The notes: generated by a model from the sequence alone, not told the origin. A stretch of 64,000 nt of DNA from Clostridium_I sp963725425 (GCA_963725425.1 CAVRYJ010000006.1:310001-374000); one strand, 5' to 3'. Shown: positions 38,013 through 45,778, counted from the first letter of the stretch. Program-made: numbers and translations.

Positions 38013-38105
38013 CTAAATCATATTCATATTAATAATGAATATATATGCCATTAATGCTGGCAACTCTTTATGATGCTCTGAATAATTGTAATTTCCTGTA
38101 CTCAT
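38013..38105 (-). CDS. 30-residue ORF in the GH48 leader
   Basis: ATG at 38105 is preceded by the strong site GAGGGGTGAGG. It encodes MSTGNYNYSEHHKELPALMA and YIFIINMNMI, with 47 nt from its stop to the GH48 start. It is not a signal peptide for GH48 (different frame, stop before). No family recognised. It may be a leader peptide, a small secreted or regulatory protein, or a remnant. The strong ribosome site is the reason to list it. Confidence 0.45.
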   Translation of the reverse strand: MSTGNYNYSEHHKELPALMAYIFIINMNMI

Positions 38106-38171
38106 AATCCTCACCCCTCTTATAATTTCTGTTAAAAATTTTAATTAGCTAATTTTGATTCTTACACCTAT

Positions 38172-38200
38172 AAAGAAGAAAAAAGATTTGAAATTGTAAC
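38172..38200 (-). promoter_or_regulatory. Candidate TcdR/UviA-type promoter of GH48
   Basis: On the minus strand: GTTACA (38200-38195), 17-bp spacer, TTCTTT (38177-38172). TcdR-family promoters are described as TTTACA with a CTCTTT-like -10. The same GTTACAATT word precedes the sigma gene (39273-39281). Not tested. Confidence 0.35.
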
Positions 38201-38297
38201 CCTGCCATATAAAAAAATATTAATTCTTGTAGATGTTCATGTTACCTAATATTTCCTGATAATTTACATTTATTAACTTCACCTGCAACAGTTTGTC

Positions 38298-38615
38298 TCA
38301 AAAATCTAGTTCTTCTTGAGTTATATATGGACATTTCTTCTTTAACTCATCATTAAACATCCTAACTTTATTTTCAATAGCATTATCAATTGATTGGTGT
38401 ATTCTAAAATACTCATCAACTAAAGTCCATATATCTAAAGCTAATGCCTTATCTGAATTATATTTTGATATACCCATATTTTTGATTAACTCGGCATTTT
38501 TTAATTTAATAAAATTAATTATATGTGTTCCTACAATAGTTATAATAATCCCCAATATAGAAACAATACAATTTACTATTACAGGCAATACTTGATTTGA
38601 AATTTCTTTTAACAT
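38298..38615 (-). CDS. Phage-type holin, LLH family
   Basis: A 105-residue protein with one N-terminal membrane segment (~8-33, VLPVIVNCIVSILGIIITIV) and a charged cytoplasmic tail with the pattern KNMGISKYNSDKALALDIWT and CPYITQEELDF, typical of LLH holins. LLH holins normally extend ~20 residues beyond ITQEELD, so this one is slightly short. Holins release proteins through the membrane in phage lysis and in TcdE-type toxin export. It follows the sigma gene by 69 bp and precedes the cellulase. ATG 38615 with AAAGGGTGG upstream. No phage genes around. Confidence 0.65.
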   Translation of the reverse strand: MLKEISNQVLPVIVNCIVSILGIIITIVGTHIINFIKLKNAELIKNMGISKYNSDKALALDIWTLVDEYFRIHQSIDNAIENKVRMFNDELKKKCPYITQEELDF

Positions 38616-38684
38616 AAAAACCACCCTTTCATGTATATTATTTTATATAGTGATTATCTATAGTTTCCATTTTCTTTCACCCCA

Positions 38685-39224
38685 CTATTCACCAGCATAT
38701 TTTTTCAAGTTAGATAAAGCTCTATTTTTAGCTCTATTCACAGATTGTCTTGATACATGTAAACGTTTACTTAAATAGATTTCTGGTATATTATTTATAA
38801 AAATATTTTCAATGATTTGTTTTTGATAATGTGGTAGCTTGTCCAATAAAAAGGTTATAAATATATGATTATCTATTGATTCTTGTTTATCCTGTAATGT
38901 ATAATCTAAAAAAATGTTAACATCCAATTTAGTTTCTTGACTGACTATACTTATATATTTCTTAGAAAGACTTATATACCTATTTTTTATTGAGGTGTTA
39001 ATATATCCAACTATACATTCATCTTTATTTAAATTAATATTATTGAATATAGGTATCTTCTTTATAGTTTCTATTAGAAATATTATAATATCAGCTTCTG
39101 CATCATCGTAGTTTAATTTTCTACTGTATTTCCTTATTAAAGGGCTAAACTTTTGTATAAGTTCGATCATAGATTTTTCATTACCTTCCTGTGCCTTTTT
39201 TACCATATGGTTTAAATTGTCCAT
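38685..39224 (-). CDS. Sigma factor of the TcdR/BotR/UviA type (group 5)
   Basis: A 179-residue sigma-70-like factor: region 2 at ~10-75 (KKAQEGNEKSMIELIQKFSP, DAEADIIIFLIETI), region 4 near the C-terminus (LPHYQKQIIENIFINNIPEI; HTH RLHVSRQSVNRAKNRAL). Length and the VSRQSVNRAKNRAL helix resemble TcdR, BotR and UviA, which control toxins and bacteriocins and sit beside holin genes (uviB, tcdE). Similarity is by motif memory; ordinary ECF origin is possible. ATG 39224 with GGGAGG; a candidate autoregulated promoter is at 39256-39281. Confidence 0.65.
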   Translation of the reverse strand: MDNLNHMVKKAQEGNEKSMIELIQKFSPLIRKYSRKLNYDDAEADIIIFLIETIKKIPIFNNINLNKDECIVGYINTSIKNRYISLSKKYISIVSQETKLDVNIFLDYTLQDKQESIDNHIFITFLLDKLPHYQKQIIENIFINNIPEIYLSKRLHVSRQSVNRAKNRALSNLKKYAGE

Positions 39225-39255
39225 AATATTCCTCCCTTTACAATCTAATATATAA

Positions 39256-39281
39256 AAAGAGATTTTCACTATAATTGTAAC
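39256..39281 (-). promoter_or_regulatory. Candidate autoregulatory promoter of the sigma gene
   Basis: On the minus strand: GTTACA (39281-39276), 14-bp spacer, CTCTTT (39261-39256), then TTTATATA. The word GTTACAATT is identical to that before GH48. The spacer is short for CTCTTT; a CTTTTT variant gives 16. Confidence 0.35.
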
Positions 39282-39411
39282 TCTGTGATTATAAAATTGT
39301 TACTTTTTATTATTTTGATCAATTTTGTGAAGTACCGTTACTGATTTTAGGCTATAATTACTTGGATTAGCATGACCTTTATGGACTTGATTGACTACAC
39401 CCCATGTATGT

Positions 39412-39647
39412 AGGGCTAATACCAGCATCCGTATAACCAGGGGCAAAGTAGAAAATATGTTACATAATACTATCAATTATCATCATTAAGTAACATTCAA
39501 ATTAGCCCTTTCATGTAAAGCACTGAAAATCGTTGCTAAATAAGGAAAGTGAATGTTACACAAATGGTTTGTGTAACATTCAGAATCACTAAAATGCACA
39601 TTAATAATCTACCTTGCCCCTGGTTACACGTTGGCTGGGACTACCCC
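39412..39647. mobile_element. TIME-1: Tn3-derived miniature inverted-repeat element (236 bp)
   Basis: Left end AGGGCTAATACCAGCATCCG then TATAACCAGGGGCAAAGTAG; the right end, read inward, is GGGGTAGTCCCAGCCAACGT then GTAACCAGGGGCAAGGTAG. These 38-bp ends match the end of the Tn3-type transposon at 60590 (GGGGTAGT...AGCATCCGTGTAACCAGGGG). No protein is encoded. Inside, GAATGTTACACAAA-TGG-TTTGTGTAACATTC (39551-39581) is an almost exact copy of the transposon resolution core at 63724. Flanks TATGT and AATAA show no target duplication. Lies 130 bp upstream of the sigma gene. Confidence 0.75.
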
Positions 39648-39783
39648 AATAATTGAAATCAAAAACCTTTTTTCTAGAAATTGTTTTTTCATAATTTTTA
39701 TCATTCCTTTCGCTTCGCTCAGGCACAAACAAGTTATAAAAAATCATTGCACCTATCCTCACTTTGATATAATATTTTTTTAT

Positions 39784-39970
39784 GGGATAGCAATACACTA
39801 CAGAGCACGGGAGGAGGAGTGGCGAATTTATTTCGACCCCGCATAATTATATGTGCCGTCATCCTTTCAAGTACAAACAAGTGGGACATTGAGCCCGGAC
39901 TCTTATCATTGGTAATAAGCCATGTTTATTTAGTCGTTGGATGACAGTCAATGTTGCTATCCCTTTTTTA
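39784..39970 (+). ncRNA. Structured RNA in the IS110 left end, candidate bridge RNA
   Basis: GGGATAGCAA (39784-39793) pairs with TTGCTATCCC (39954-39963), directly followed by TTTTTTATT. A nested stem GTCATCC (39858-39864) pairs with GGATGAC (39939-39945). This ~180-nt GC-richer stretch ends 25 bp before the transposase start. In IS110 elements such as IS621 the non-coding left end makes a bridge RNA that pairs with target and donor DNA. Guide loops are not identified here. Confidence 0.5.
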
Positions 39971-39988
39971 TTCTAGGTGGTGATACTT

Positions 39989-41260
39989 ATGATGAGGCTT
40001 ACTTACCCCATCTGTTGCGGGCTTGACGTCCACAAAAATGTTATCGTTGCAACCATCGTTACTACTGATAAAACTGGAATATCTAAGTATAATCAAAAAT
40101 CTTTTTCTACAATCAACTCTGATATTCAAAAGTTTCACAATTGGCTAATTGAAAATGACTGCAAACATGTCTGTATGGAGTCCACTGGTAAGTACTGGAT
40201 TCCTATTTTTAATTACCTTGAAAGGGATATTGATGTATGTCTTACACACCCTAAATATGTCAAAGCCATTAAAGGTAAGAAAACAGATAAAAAAGATTCT
40301 AAATGGATTGCTGATCTCTATAAGTTTGATTTGGTAAGAAGCTCCTTCATTCCACCAAAAGACTTTCGTCAACTTCGGGAATTAGCTCGTTATCGTTTCA
40401 AATTGGTTTGTATGAAGTCATCTGAAAAGAACCGCATCCAAAACTGTATGACTGTTTCAAATATTGGAATTGCCAATGTTCTGTCTGATCCCTTTGGCAA
40501 AACCGCTACTGAAATCATGACGTATCTTCTTACTAATACGTCTACGACTATTGACGACAAAGCTTTGCGTAAGCTTATTAAAAAAAGAGCTACTGCTAAA
40601 TCTGATGAAATCATTGAAGCTATTAAAGGCTACAATATTGAAAGCGACCAAGCTAAAAAGTTAGATTTGGCCAGAAAACATCTAGAATATCTAGATAATA
40701 TGATTACACAAACCGAAGTGGAACTTTATGTTCGTATCAAACCATACTATAAATTTGTGGAATATATTTCCTCAATCCCTGGTATAACAGAACTTAGTGC
40801 CACAATTATTCTTGCAGAAATCGGTGTGAACATGAACATCTTTGATGATGCAAAACATCTTTGTTCTTGGTGTGGACTTTCACCTAGTAATAATGAATCC
40901 GCTGGCAAGAAAAAATCTGTCCGAATAGCAAAAGCAGGTGCTTATTTAAAACCAATGATGGTTCAATGTGCGCTTGCTGCAATTAAGAGCAAAAAACAAC
41001 CTTATTTTTCAATAAAATATGGACGAATTAAAAAGCGCCGTGGACACAAAAAAGCAATTATTGCTATTGCCAGAATGATGATGGTATCTATTTACCACAT
41101 AATTTGTGAGAAACAATCCTTTAATCCAAGAGATTATATTGAATTAATGAATCCAAATTTCAATCGGCCAAAAGTAACTTTAAATGATACTAATGTTTTT
41201 GCTTACCTTGAATCTCAAGGTTATGATACTTCTTTATTAGTTAAATGCAACGATAACTAA
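39989..41260 (+). CDS. IS110-family transposase (DEDD serine recombinase-like)
   Basis: A 423-residue transposase. N-terminal RuvC-like DEDD domain: CGLDVHKN (Asp), CMESTGKYW (Glu), KTDKKDSKW (DxxD). C-terminal transposase_20 domain: SIPGITELSATIILAEIG, and LCSWCGLSPSNNESAGKKK with the conserved Ser, then GAYLKPMM. IS110 enzymes are guided by a bridge RNA. ATG 39989 follows AGGTGG eight bases upstream. It appears intact. Hairpin AAAGGTTC/GAACCTTT follows at 41286-41305. Confidence 0.92.
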   Translation: MMRLTYPICCGLDVHKNVIVATIVTTDKTGISKYNQKSFSTINSDIQKFHNWLIENDCKHVCMESTGKYWIPIFNYLERDIDVCLTHPKYVKAIKGKKTDKKDSKWIADLYKFDLVRSSFIPPKDFRQLRELARYRFKLVCMKSSEKNRIQNCMTVSNIGIANVLSDPFGKTATEIMTYLLTNTSTTIDDKALRKLIKKRATAKSDEIIEAIKGYNIESDQAKKLDLARKHLEYLDNMITQTEVELYVRIKPYYKFVEYISSIPGITELSATIILAEIGVNMNIFDDAKHLCSWCGLSPSNNESAGKKKSVRIAKAGAYLKPMMVQCALAAIKSKKQPYFSIKYGRIKKRRGHKKAIIAIARMMMVSIYHIICEKQSFNPRDYIELMNPNFNRPKVTLNDTNVFAYLESQGYDTSLLVKCNDN

Positions 41261-41285
41261 TACTAACTTGTTAATACTTCAAAAA

Positions 41286-41305
41286 AAAGGTTCTTACGAA
41301 CCTTT
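41286..41305. terminator. Hairpin after the IS110 gene
   Basis: AAAGGTTC, loop TTAC, GAACCTTT; weak terminator or part of the IS end. Between 41306 and 41580 I see nothing else. Confidence 0.4.
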
Positions 41306-41580
41306 AATTAAGGTCGCCTCAAATTCCACTTTATTTTTCACTCTTCCCTCCTTTTATAAAGTTACGGTTTTATGTTTTTTTGAAAATTTGGACTAGTTAT
41401 TTCTTTGTTAGTGCCTTACCTTTCTTTCAATTTTATGAATATTTATTTTATATTAACTTGAGTATCTCTATATAGTCCTAAAATAATCCATATATTTCAC
41501 AAATAAATTAAAGAGAAAATTTATATTAACATATATAATTATTTCTCTGATTTTCTTTTAAAATCTCCGTTTTATAGATT

Positions 41581-41609
41581 TTGACTTTCTTTGTCCTTGG
41601 TTATATAAT
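41581..41609 (+). promoter_or_regulatory. Sigma-A promoter of hsp18
   Basis: TTGACT (41581-41586), 17-bp spacer, TATAAT (41604-41609). Confidence 0.7.
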
Positions 41610-41618
41610 TCAAATGTA

Positions 41619-41650
41619 GTTAAGGAAAGCCAATGAAAACTTTCCTTAAC
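41619..41650 (+). promoter_or_regulatory. 11-bp-arm inverted repeat in the hsp18 leader
   Basis: GTTAAGGAAAG (41619-41629) and CTTTCCTTAAC (41640-41650) are perfect arms just after the promoter. It is not CIRCE (no TTAGCACTC). It may be an operator or mRNA thermosensor; neither is shown. Confidence 0.45.
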
Positions 41651-41686
41651 AAATTTAAAATATAAACATATTAAGGAGGTTTTCTT

Positions 41687-42127
41687 ATGTTTGATATCGT
41701 TCCATTTAGAAAAAACAATGTTATGACAAAAAAAGGATTTGGTTTAGATGATTTCTTTAGCGATTTTTTAAGAGATGATTTTTTTTCACCAATGCTTGCA
41801 GGTAGCAACAGCTTTAAAGTAGATCTTAAGGAAGATGAAAACAATTATACAATAGACGCTGATTTACCTGGAATTAAAAAGGAAGATATTTCACTAGAAT
41901 ACGACAATAATTATTTGACTATTTCTGCAAAGAGAGATGAAACAGTTGAAAATAAAGATGATGATTTTGTAAGACGTGAGAGAACTTACGGAGAATTTAA
42001 GAGAAGTTTTTATATAGATAATATTGATGAAAATACTGTTGATGCTTCATTTACAGATGGTGTTCTTAAAGTAACTCTTCCAAAAAAGGAAAAAGGAATT
42101 CAAAGAAAAAAAATTGATATTAAATAA
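41687..42127 (+). CDS. hsp18: Small heat-shock protein, Hsp20/alpha-crystallin family
   Basis: A 146-residue sHsp: variable N-terminus (FDIVPFRKNNVMTKKG), alpha-crystallin domain ~45-135 (YTIDADLPGIKKEDISLEYD, RRERTYGEFKRSFYI, DGVLKVTLPKKE), ending with an (I/V)xI-like tail KKIDIK. ATP-independent holdase in the cytoplasm. Length and sequence match clostridial Hsp18. RBS AAGGAGG. It stands alone between an IS110 and an IS200 element. Confidence 0.92.
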   Translation: MFDIVPFRKNNVMTKKGFGLDDFFSDFLRDDFFSPMLAGSNSFKVDLKEDENNYTIDADLPGIKKEDISLEYDNNYLTISAKRDETVENKDDDFVRRERTYGEFKRSFYIDNIDENTVDASFTDGVLKVTLPKKEKGIQRKKIDIK

Positions 42128-42290
42128 TTATAAGGTTTATCAAAGTTCCTGTGGAGACGGGAACTTTGATACCTGAAGATGATTCAGTAAGACTATTAAG
42201 CCAAATAATGGAGGAAAGAGAATGAAGAGTTAAAAGGGTTATTAGCAGACGAAAAGAATAAAGCAATTTATTAGGAATTAATAAACAAAA
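42128..42290 (+). pseudogene. N-terminal transposase fragment (IS1182-like)
   Basis: TLIPEDDSVRLLSQIMEERE is the conserved start region of IS1182-type transposases, then a stop. It contains the hairpin TCAAAGTTCC/GGAACTTTGA (42140-42169), which may act as the hsp18 terminator. Confidence 0.5.
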
Positions 42291-42295
42291 CAAAT

Positions 42296-42337
42296 AAAAA
42301 TGAGCTACATCATACGTGATGTGGCTCATTTTTTTGT
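42296..42337. terminator. Strong bidirectional terminator
   Basis: AAAAATGAGCTACATCA and TGATGTGGCTCATTTTTTT form a long stem with T-runs on both strands. A related TGTGGCTCATTTTT occurs at 53681-53695. Confidence 0.7.
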
Positions 42338-42466
42338 GTTTTGAATACCACAGGTTTTACCTGTGGTTCTAAAAAGCTTATAGCTATGAGTGGAAAAAAA
42401 GAACCCCCTTTGCTAATATAAAATTAGGTTCGCCAACCAATTTTAAAGGCAAAGGAGGTTATCCAA

Positions 42467-45122
42467 ATGGACATTCAGAGTTTAGCACGCAGTAAATGGA
42501 ATTGCAAATACCATATTGTGTTTGCACCCAAGTATCGAAGGCAGATAATATATGGGAAAATAAAGGTTGATATAGGGCAAATACTAAGGAAATTATGTGA
42601 GTATAAAGGCGTAGAAATAATAGAAGCAAATGCATGTCCAGATCACATACATATGCTAGTGAGTATACCACCGAAGTTAAGTGTTGCACAATTTATGGGA
42701 TATCTGAAAGGTAAGAGTTCGCTAATGATATTTGATAGACATGCAAACTTGAAGTATAAGTATGGAAATAGACAATTTTGGTGTAGAGGTTATTATGTGG
42801 ATGTGCGACCTTAGAGGGGTTGTCTGAATTATGCTAAAAGTATTTCCCGATCATCTTCGGGTATTCCTACCAGTTGGTGCGTTCAAAGTAATTTGGAGGT
42901 TCTAAGCAAACTGGGACAACGGGGCAAGTATGGTATCTACAACCATTACTGCAACTAGGAAAAGATTCATATGGATAACGCAAGTGAAGTATTGTAGAAT
43001 CGTCAAGTAGAAAAGGTGAAAGGTAGATGATACGCCTTACCCAAAAGGGAATATAGGATGATTACCGTAATTGTTCACGTACGGTAATAAGATGACAGAG
43101 GTAAAGCTCGATCCTATCGGTTTATTGGTACATCCTAAGTGAATCATAACTATTCAGATAGCTAGACAAGGTTAAGCCCTATGGTCTCCTGTAAAATGGT
43201 AGGCAAATCGTGAGAAATGTACAATGACTAGAGGGTAAAGGATGCCGAAAAAGCGAAGGGCTCTATGTAATATAGAGTATAGGAATTCAAGATTTGTTCC
43301 AATTGAAAGATAGCTGACTTCGGCACGTATTCTATTACAGGAAAGGGATGAATTACTATGGATGAACAAGGATTCAATTGCACGAAATGTGAGAATCGTT
43401 CAAACAGTTCTGATGAGATGAAATGGCAGTCAATCGACTGGAAAATAGCTGAAGAATATGTTAATAGACTTCAACTCCGGATAGTAAAGGCAGTAGAAAT
43501 GAGAAAATGGAATCTTGTAAAAAGGCTTCAGCATCTCATAACACATTCCTTTTATGCAAAAGCTTTGTCGGTGAAAAAAGTGACTAGAAACAAAGGTGGG
43601 AAAACCGCTGGAGTGGATAAGGTACTTTGGACAACAAATAAGCAAAAATATCAGGCGGTTATCGACTTGAAGGTAAAAAAAGGCTATAAGCCAATGCCGA
43701 CAAGGCGGGTTCATATCAAGAAGGAAAATGGAAAACTGAGACCACTGAGTATTCCTACTATGAATGATAGAGCAATGCAGACACTATTTTTGTATGCTCT
43801 GCAACCAATAGCAGAGACTATTGGTGATAAGCGTAGCTTTGGTTTTAGAAAATATAGGAGCTGTGCGGATGCAATGGAGCAAATTTTTACAATGCTATCA
43901 TCAAGAAGGAGTGGTCAGTGGATTCTAGAGGGAGACATCAAGGGTTGTTTTGATAATATAAACCATCAATGGATGTTGGATAATATTCCAATTAATAAGA
44001 TGATACTCAATAAGTTTCTTAAGGCTGGTTTTGTTTATAGAAAACAACTTTTCCCAACTACAAAGGGAGCAATTCAAGGTGGAACAATTAGTCCAACTCT
44101 TGCAAATTTGACACTAGATGGACTTGAATATGAAATAGCCAGGAATTATTTCTTGACAAAGAAGGGAAAAGTCAGTTACCACAATAGAAACAATCCAAAT
44201 CAGCTGAATATCGTAAGATATGCAGATGATTTTGTAGTAACAGCAAATAACAAAGATGTTCTTGAGCAAATTGTGGTCATAATTAGTGAATTTTTGAAAA
44301 AAAGAGGACTTGAACTATCCAAGGAAAAGACAGTCATAACTAATATAAATGATGGATTTGATTTTCTTGGGTGGAACTTTAGAAAGTACAGTAGTAAGTT
44401 GATAATCAAGCCATCTGTAAAATCTCTGAATAAAGTCACAAAGAAGATAAGTGAAATTATACATGCGAATAAGACAGTAAAGCAAGAATTCCTAATTTAC
44501 AAATTGAATCAAGTTTTGAAAGGTTGGTGTAATTATCATCAGCCAGTTTGTGCAAAGCAGACATTTGAAATTTTGAATTGTCGTATATTCACTATGGTTT
44601 GGAAATGGGCAAAAAGAAGACATCCAAACAAGGGAGCAAAATGGCTAAAAGAGAGATACTGGAAAAGTAAAGGTTCAAGGGACTGGATTTTCTCGGATGG
44701 AAAAAAAGCAACTTTAATCCTACCATCTGACATACCAATTGTTAGGCACGAAAGAATTAAACTCGACATGAACCCGTACACAGAAAAAGAATATTTCTTG
44801 ATAAAGAGAGAACGAAGAAGAGCCGCAAAAAGAATGGCATATAAGGGAACAGCCGCTTTCAAGTTTAGACTAACAAAAATGAAAGATTTGAAAGTTTAGG
44901 ATGCGTGAGCCGTGTGAAGGGAAACCTTCAAGCACGGTTCTTAGGAGAGAAAGAACTCGAAAGGGTTCGGACTTATCCGACACAGTTGGAAGAAATAAAA
45001 AGGCGATACAAGAGTATATAAAAAATCAATTACAAGAAGATATAGCAAGTGATCAAATAAGTATGAAAGAGTTTATTGACCCGTTCACGGGTGAGCCTGT
45101 AAATATAGGCAAAAAGAAATAA
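42467..45122 (+). CDS. tnpA: IS200 transposase TnpA, joined from 42467-42802 and 44982-45122
   Basis: Exon 1 is exactly 112 codons and ends CRGYYVD; exon 2 begins TVGRNKKAIQEYIKNQL. Spliced length is 158 residues, normal for the Y1/HUH family. The HUH metal site DHIHMLVSIP is in exon 1 and the catalytic Tyr in AIQEYIKNQ is in exon 2, so without splicing the enzyme cannot work. Single-strand transposition mechanism is family knowledge. RBS AAAGGAGG. Without splicing the frame ends three residues into the intron (VRP). Confidence 0.85.
42803..44981 (+). mobile_element. Group II intron (2179 bp) in tnpA
   Basis: The 5' end GTGCGACC (42803-42810) is the canonical group II start. Domain V is GAGCCGTGTGAAGGGAAACC to AGCACGGTTC (44907-44940), and domain VI follows with the branch region; the intron ends in CCGAC (AY-type 3' end). 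Removing it restores the tnpA frame exactly, which fixes both boundaries. The encoded protein is at 43358-44899. Confidence 0.9.
43358..44899 (+). CDS. ltrA: Group II intron reverse transcriptase/maturase
   Basis: A 513-residue intron-encoded protein. RT motifs: KVTRNKGGKTAGVDKV, LRPLSIPTMNDRAMQ, LEGDIKGCFDNI, KGAIQGGTISPTLANL, and YADDFVV (active-site YADD at ~288). The maturase domain X is FLIYKLNQVLKGWCNYHQP. The C-terminus has W-rich and basic stretches but I see no clear HNH endonuclease, though a short one could be missed. It lies in intron domain IV. The ATG has AGGAAAGGG upstream. Length is within the family range. Confidence 0.92.
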   Translation: MDEQGFNCTKCENRSNSSDEMKWQSIDWKIAEEYVNRLQLRIVKAVEMRKWNLVKRLQHLITHSFYAKALSVKKVTRNKGGKTAGVDKVLWTTNKQKYQAVIDLKVKKGYKPMPTRRVHIKKENGKLRPLSIPTMNDRAMQTLFLYALQPIAETIGDKRSFGFRKYRSCADAMEQIFTMLSSRRSGQWILEGDIKGCFDNINHQWMLDNIPINKMILNKFLKAGFVYRKQLFPTTKGAIQGGTISPTLANLTLDGLEYEIARNYFLTKKGKVSYHNRNNPNQLNIVRYADDFVVTANNKDVLEQIVVIISEFLKKRGLELSKEKTVITNINDGFDFLGWNFRKYSSKLIIKPSVKSLNKVTKKISEIIHANKTVKQEFLIYKLNQVLKGWCNYHQPVCAKQTFEILNCRIFTMVWKWAKRRHPNKGAKWLKERYWKSKGSRDWIFSDGKKATLILPSDIPIVRHERIKLDMNPYTEKEYFLIKRERRRAAKRMAYKGTAAFKFRLTKMKDLKV

Positions 45123-45607
45123 CCCCTTTAGGGGTAGTCTGTAAAAATTATGCGGTTGGCGAACTTATTCAACGTGTCTTGAGACACAGCCAGTATCAGG
45201 CCCTTATAGGGCTAGTGCATGCCACCCGTTTAACGGGTGGTCATGACTATACGTAATTCGTCTGTCACCCGTTATACGTATAGGTAATGCTATATTTATA
45301 TACTAATCTTTATTTATGAAAACGATGTGTAAAAATTGAATACTAATTGTAAATAGTTAAAATAACCATATAGCCTGACATTTACGAAAAAAGCCATGTC
45401 AATCCAATTAATGGTATTTTATAGTAAACTAAAGCAATCTAAAGAAAATGAAAGTTTGATTTCTTTAAATTTGAAGCATTTTATCATGGTTAAAAAAACA
45501 AGTAATCAACTGAGAAGGTCAATTATAACCTGAAATCAGTGACGGTATTTTACATAACTGGTCAAAATAAATGTTATGTATTATTTTCTTAGGGTGGGCT
45601 TTGTAGA

Positions 45608-45644
45608 TTCAGAGAAATATTGGATGTATCGATATTTCTCTGAA
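45608..45644. repeat. 13-bp-arm hairpin in a non-coding stretch
   Basis: TTCAGAGAAATAT and ATATTTCTCTGAA are perfect arms. It is part of 45246-45778, where I see another small hairpin (TATACGT/ACGTATA near 45250-45283), a 45-nt stretch resembling 39301-39360 in inverse, and no gene. Confidence 0.45.
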
Positions 45645-45778
45645 TAAAACGAATAGATAAATATGTACATTAGCACGAAACATATTTTTGAAACATTTGT
45701 GTATAGTATTGTTGACTTGATACTATAAATGAGCGAATTTGGTAACATATTTTACCATGCAAATTTAAATCAACTATC

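Larger units (their letters stand above)
42340..45245 (+). mobile_element. IS200-type insertion sequence carrying a group II intron
   Basis: Left-end hairpin ACCACAGG-TTTTA-CCTGTGGT (42347-42367); right-end hairpin CCACCCGTTTAACGGGTGG (45222-45240). Single gene tnpA (no tnpB). The transposase reading frame is split by the intron at 42803-44981. IS boundaries are approximate. Confidence 0.75.

Noticed and set aside
38298..39224. Prophage remnant (holin)
   Set aside because: No terminase, portal, tail or lysin gene around; the sigma-holin pairing fits the TcdR/UviA arrangement better.
39631..39846. Plus-strand 71-codon frame between TIME-1 and the IS110 gene
   Set aside because: It runs across the TIME end and the structured RNA; no start site, no family.
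42803..44981. Retron or diversity-generating retroelement
   Set aside because: The RT carries maturase domain X and is flanked by group II 5' end and domain V; no template/variable repeat or msr/msd.
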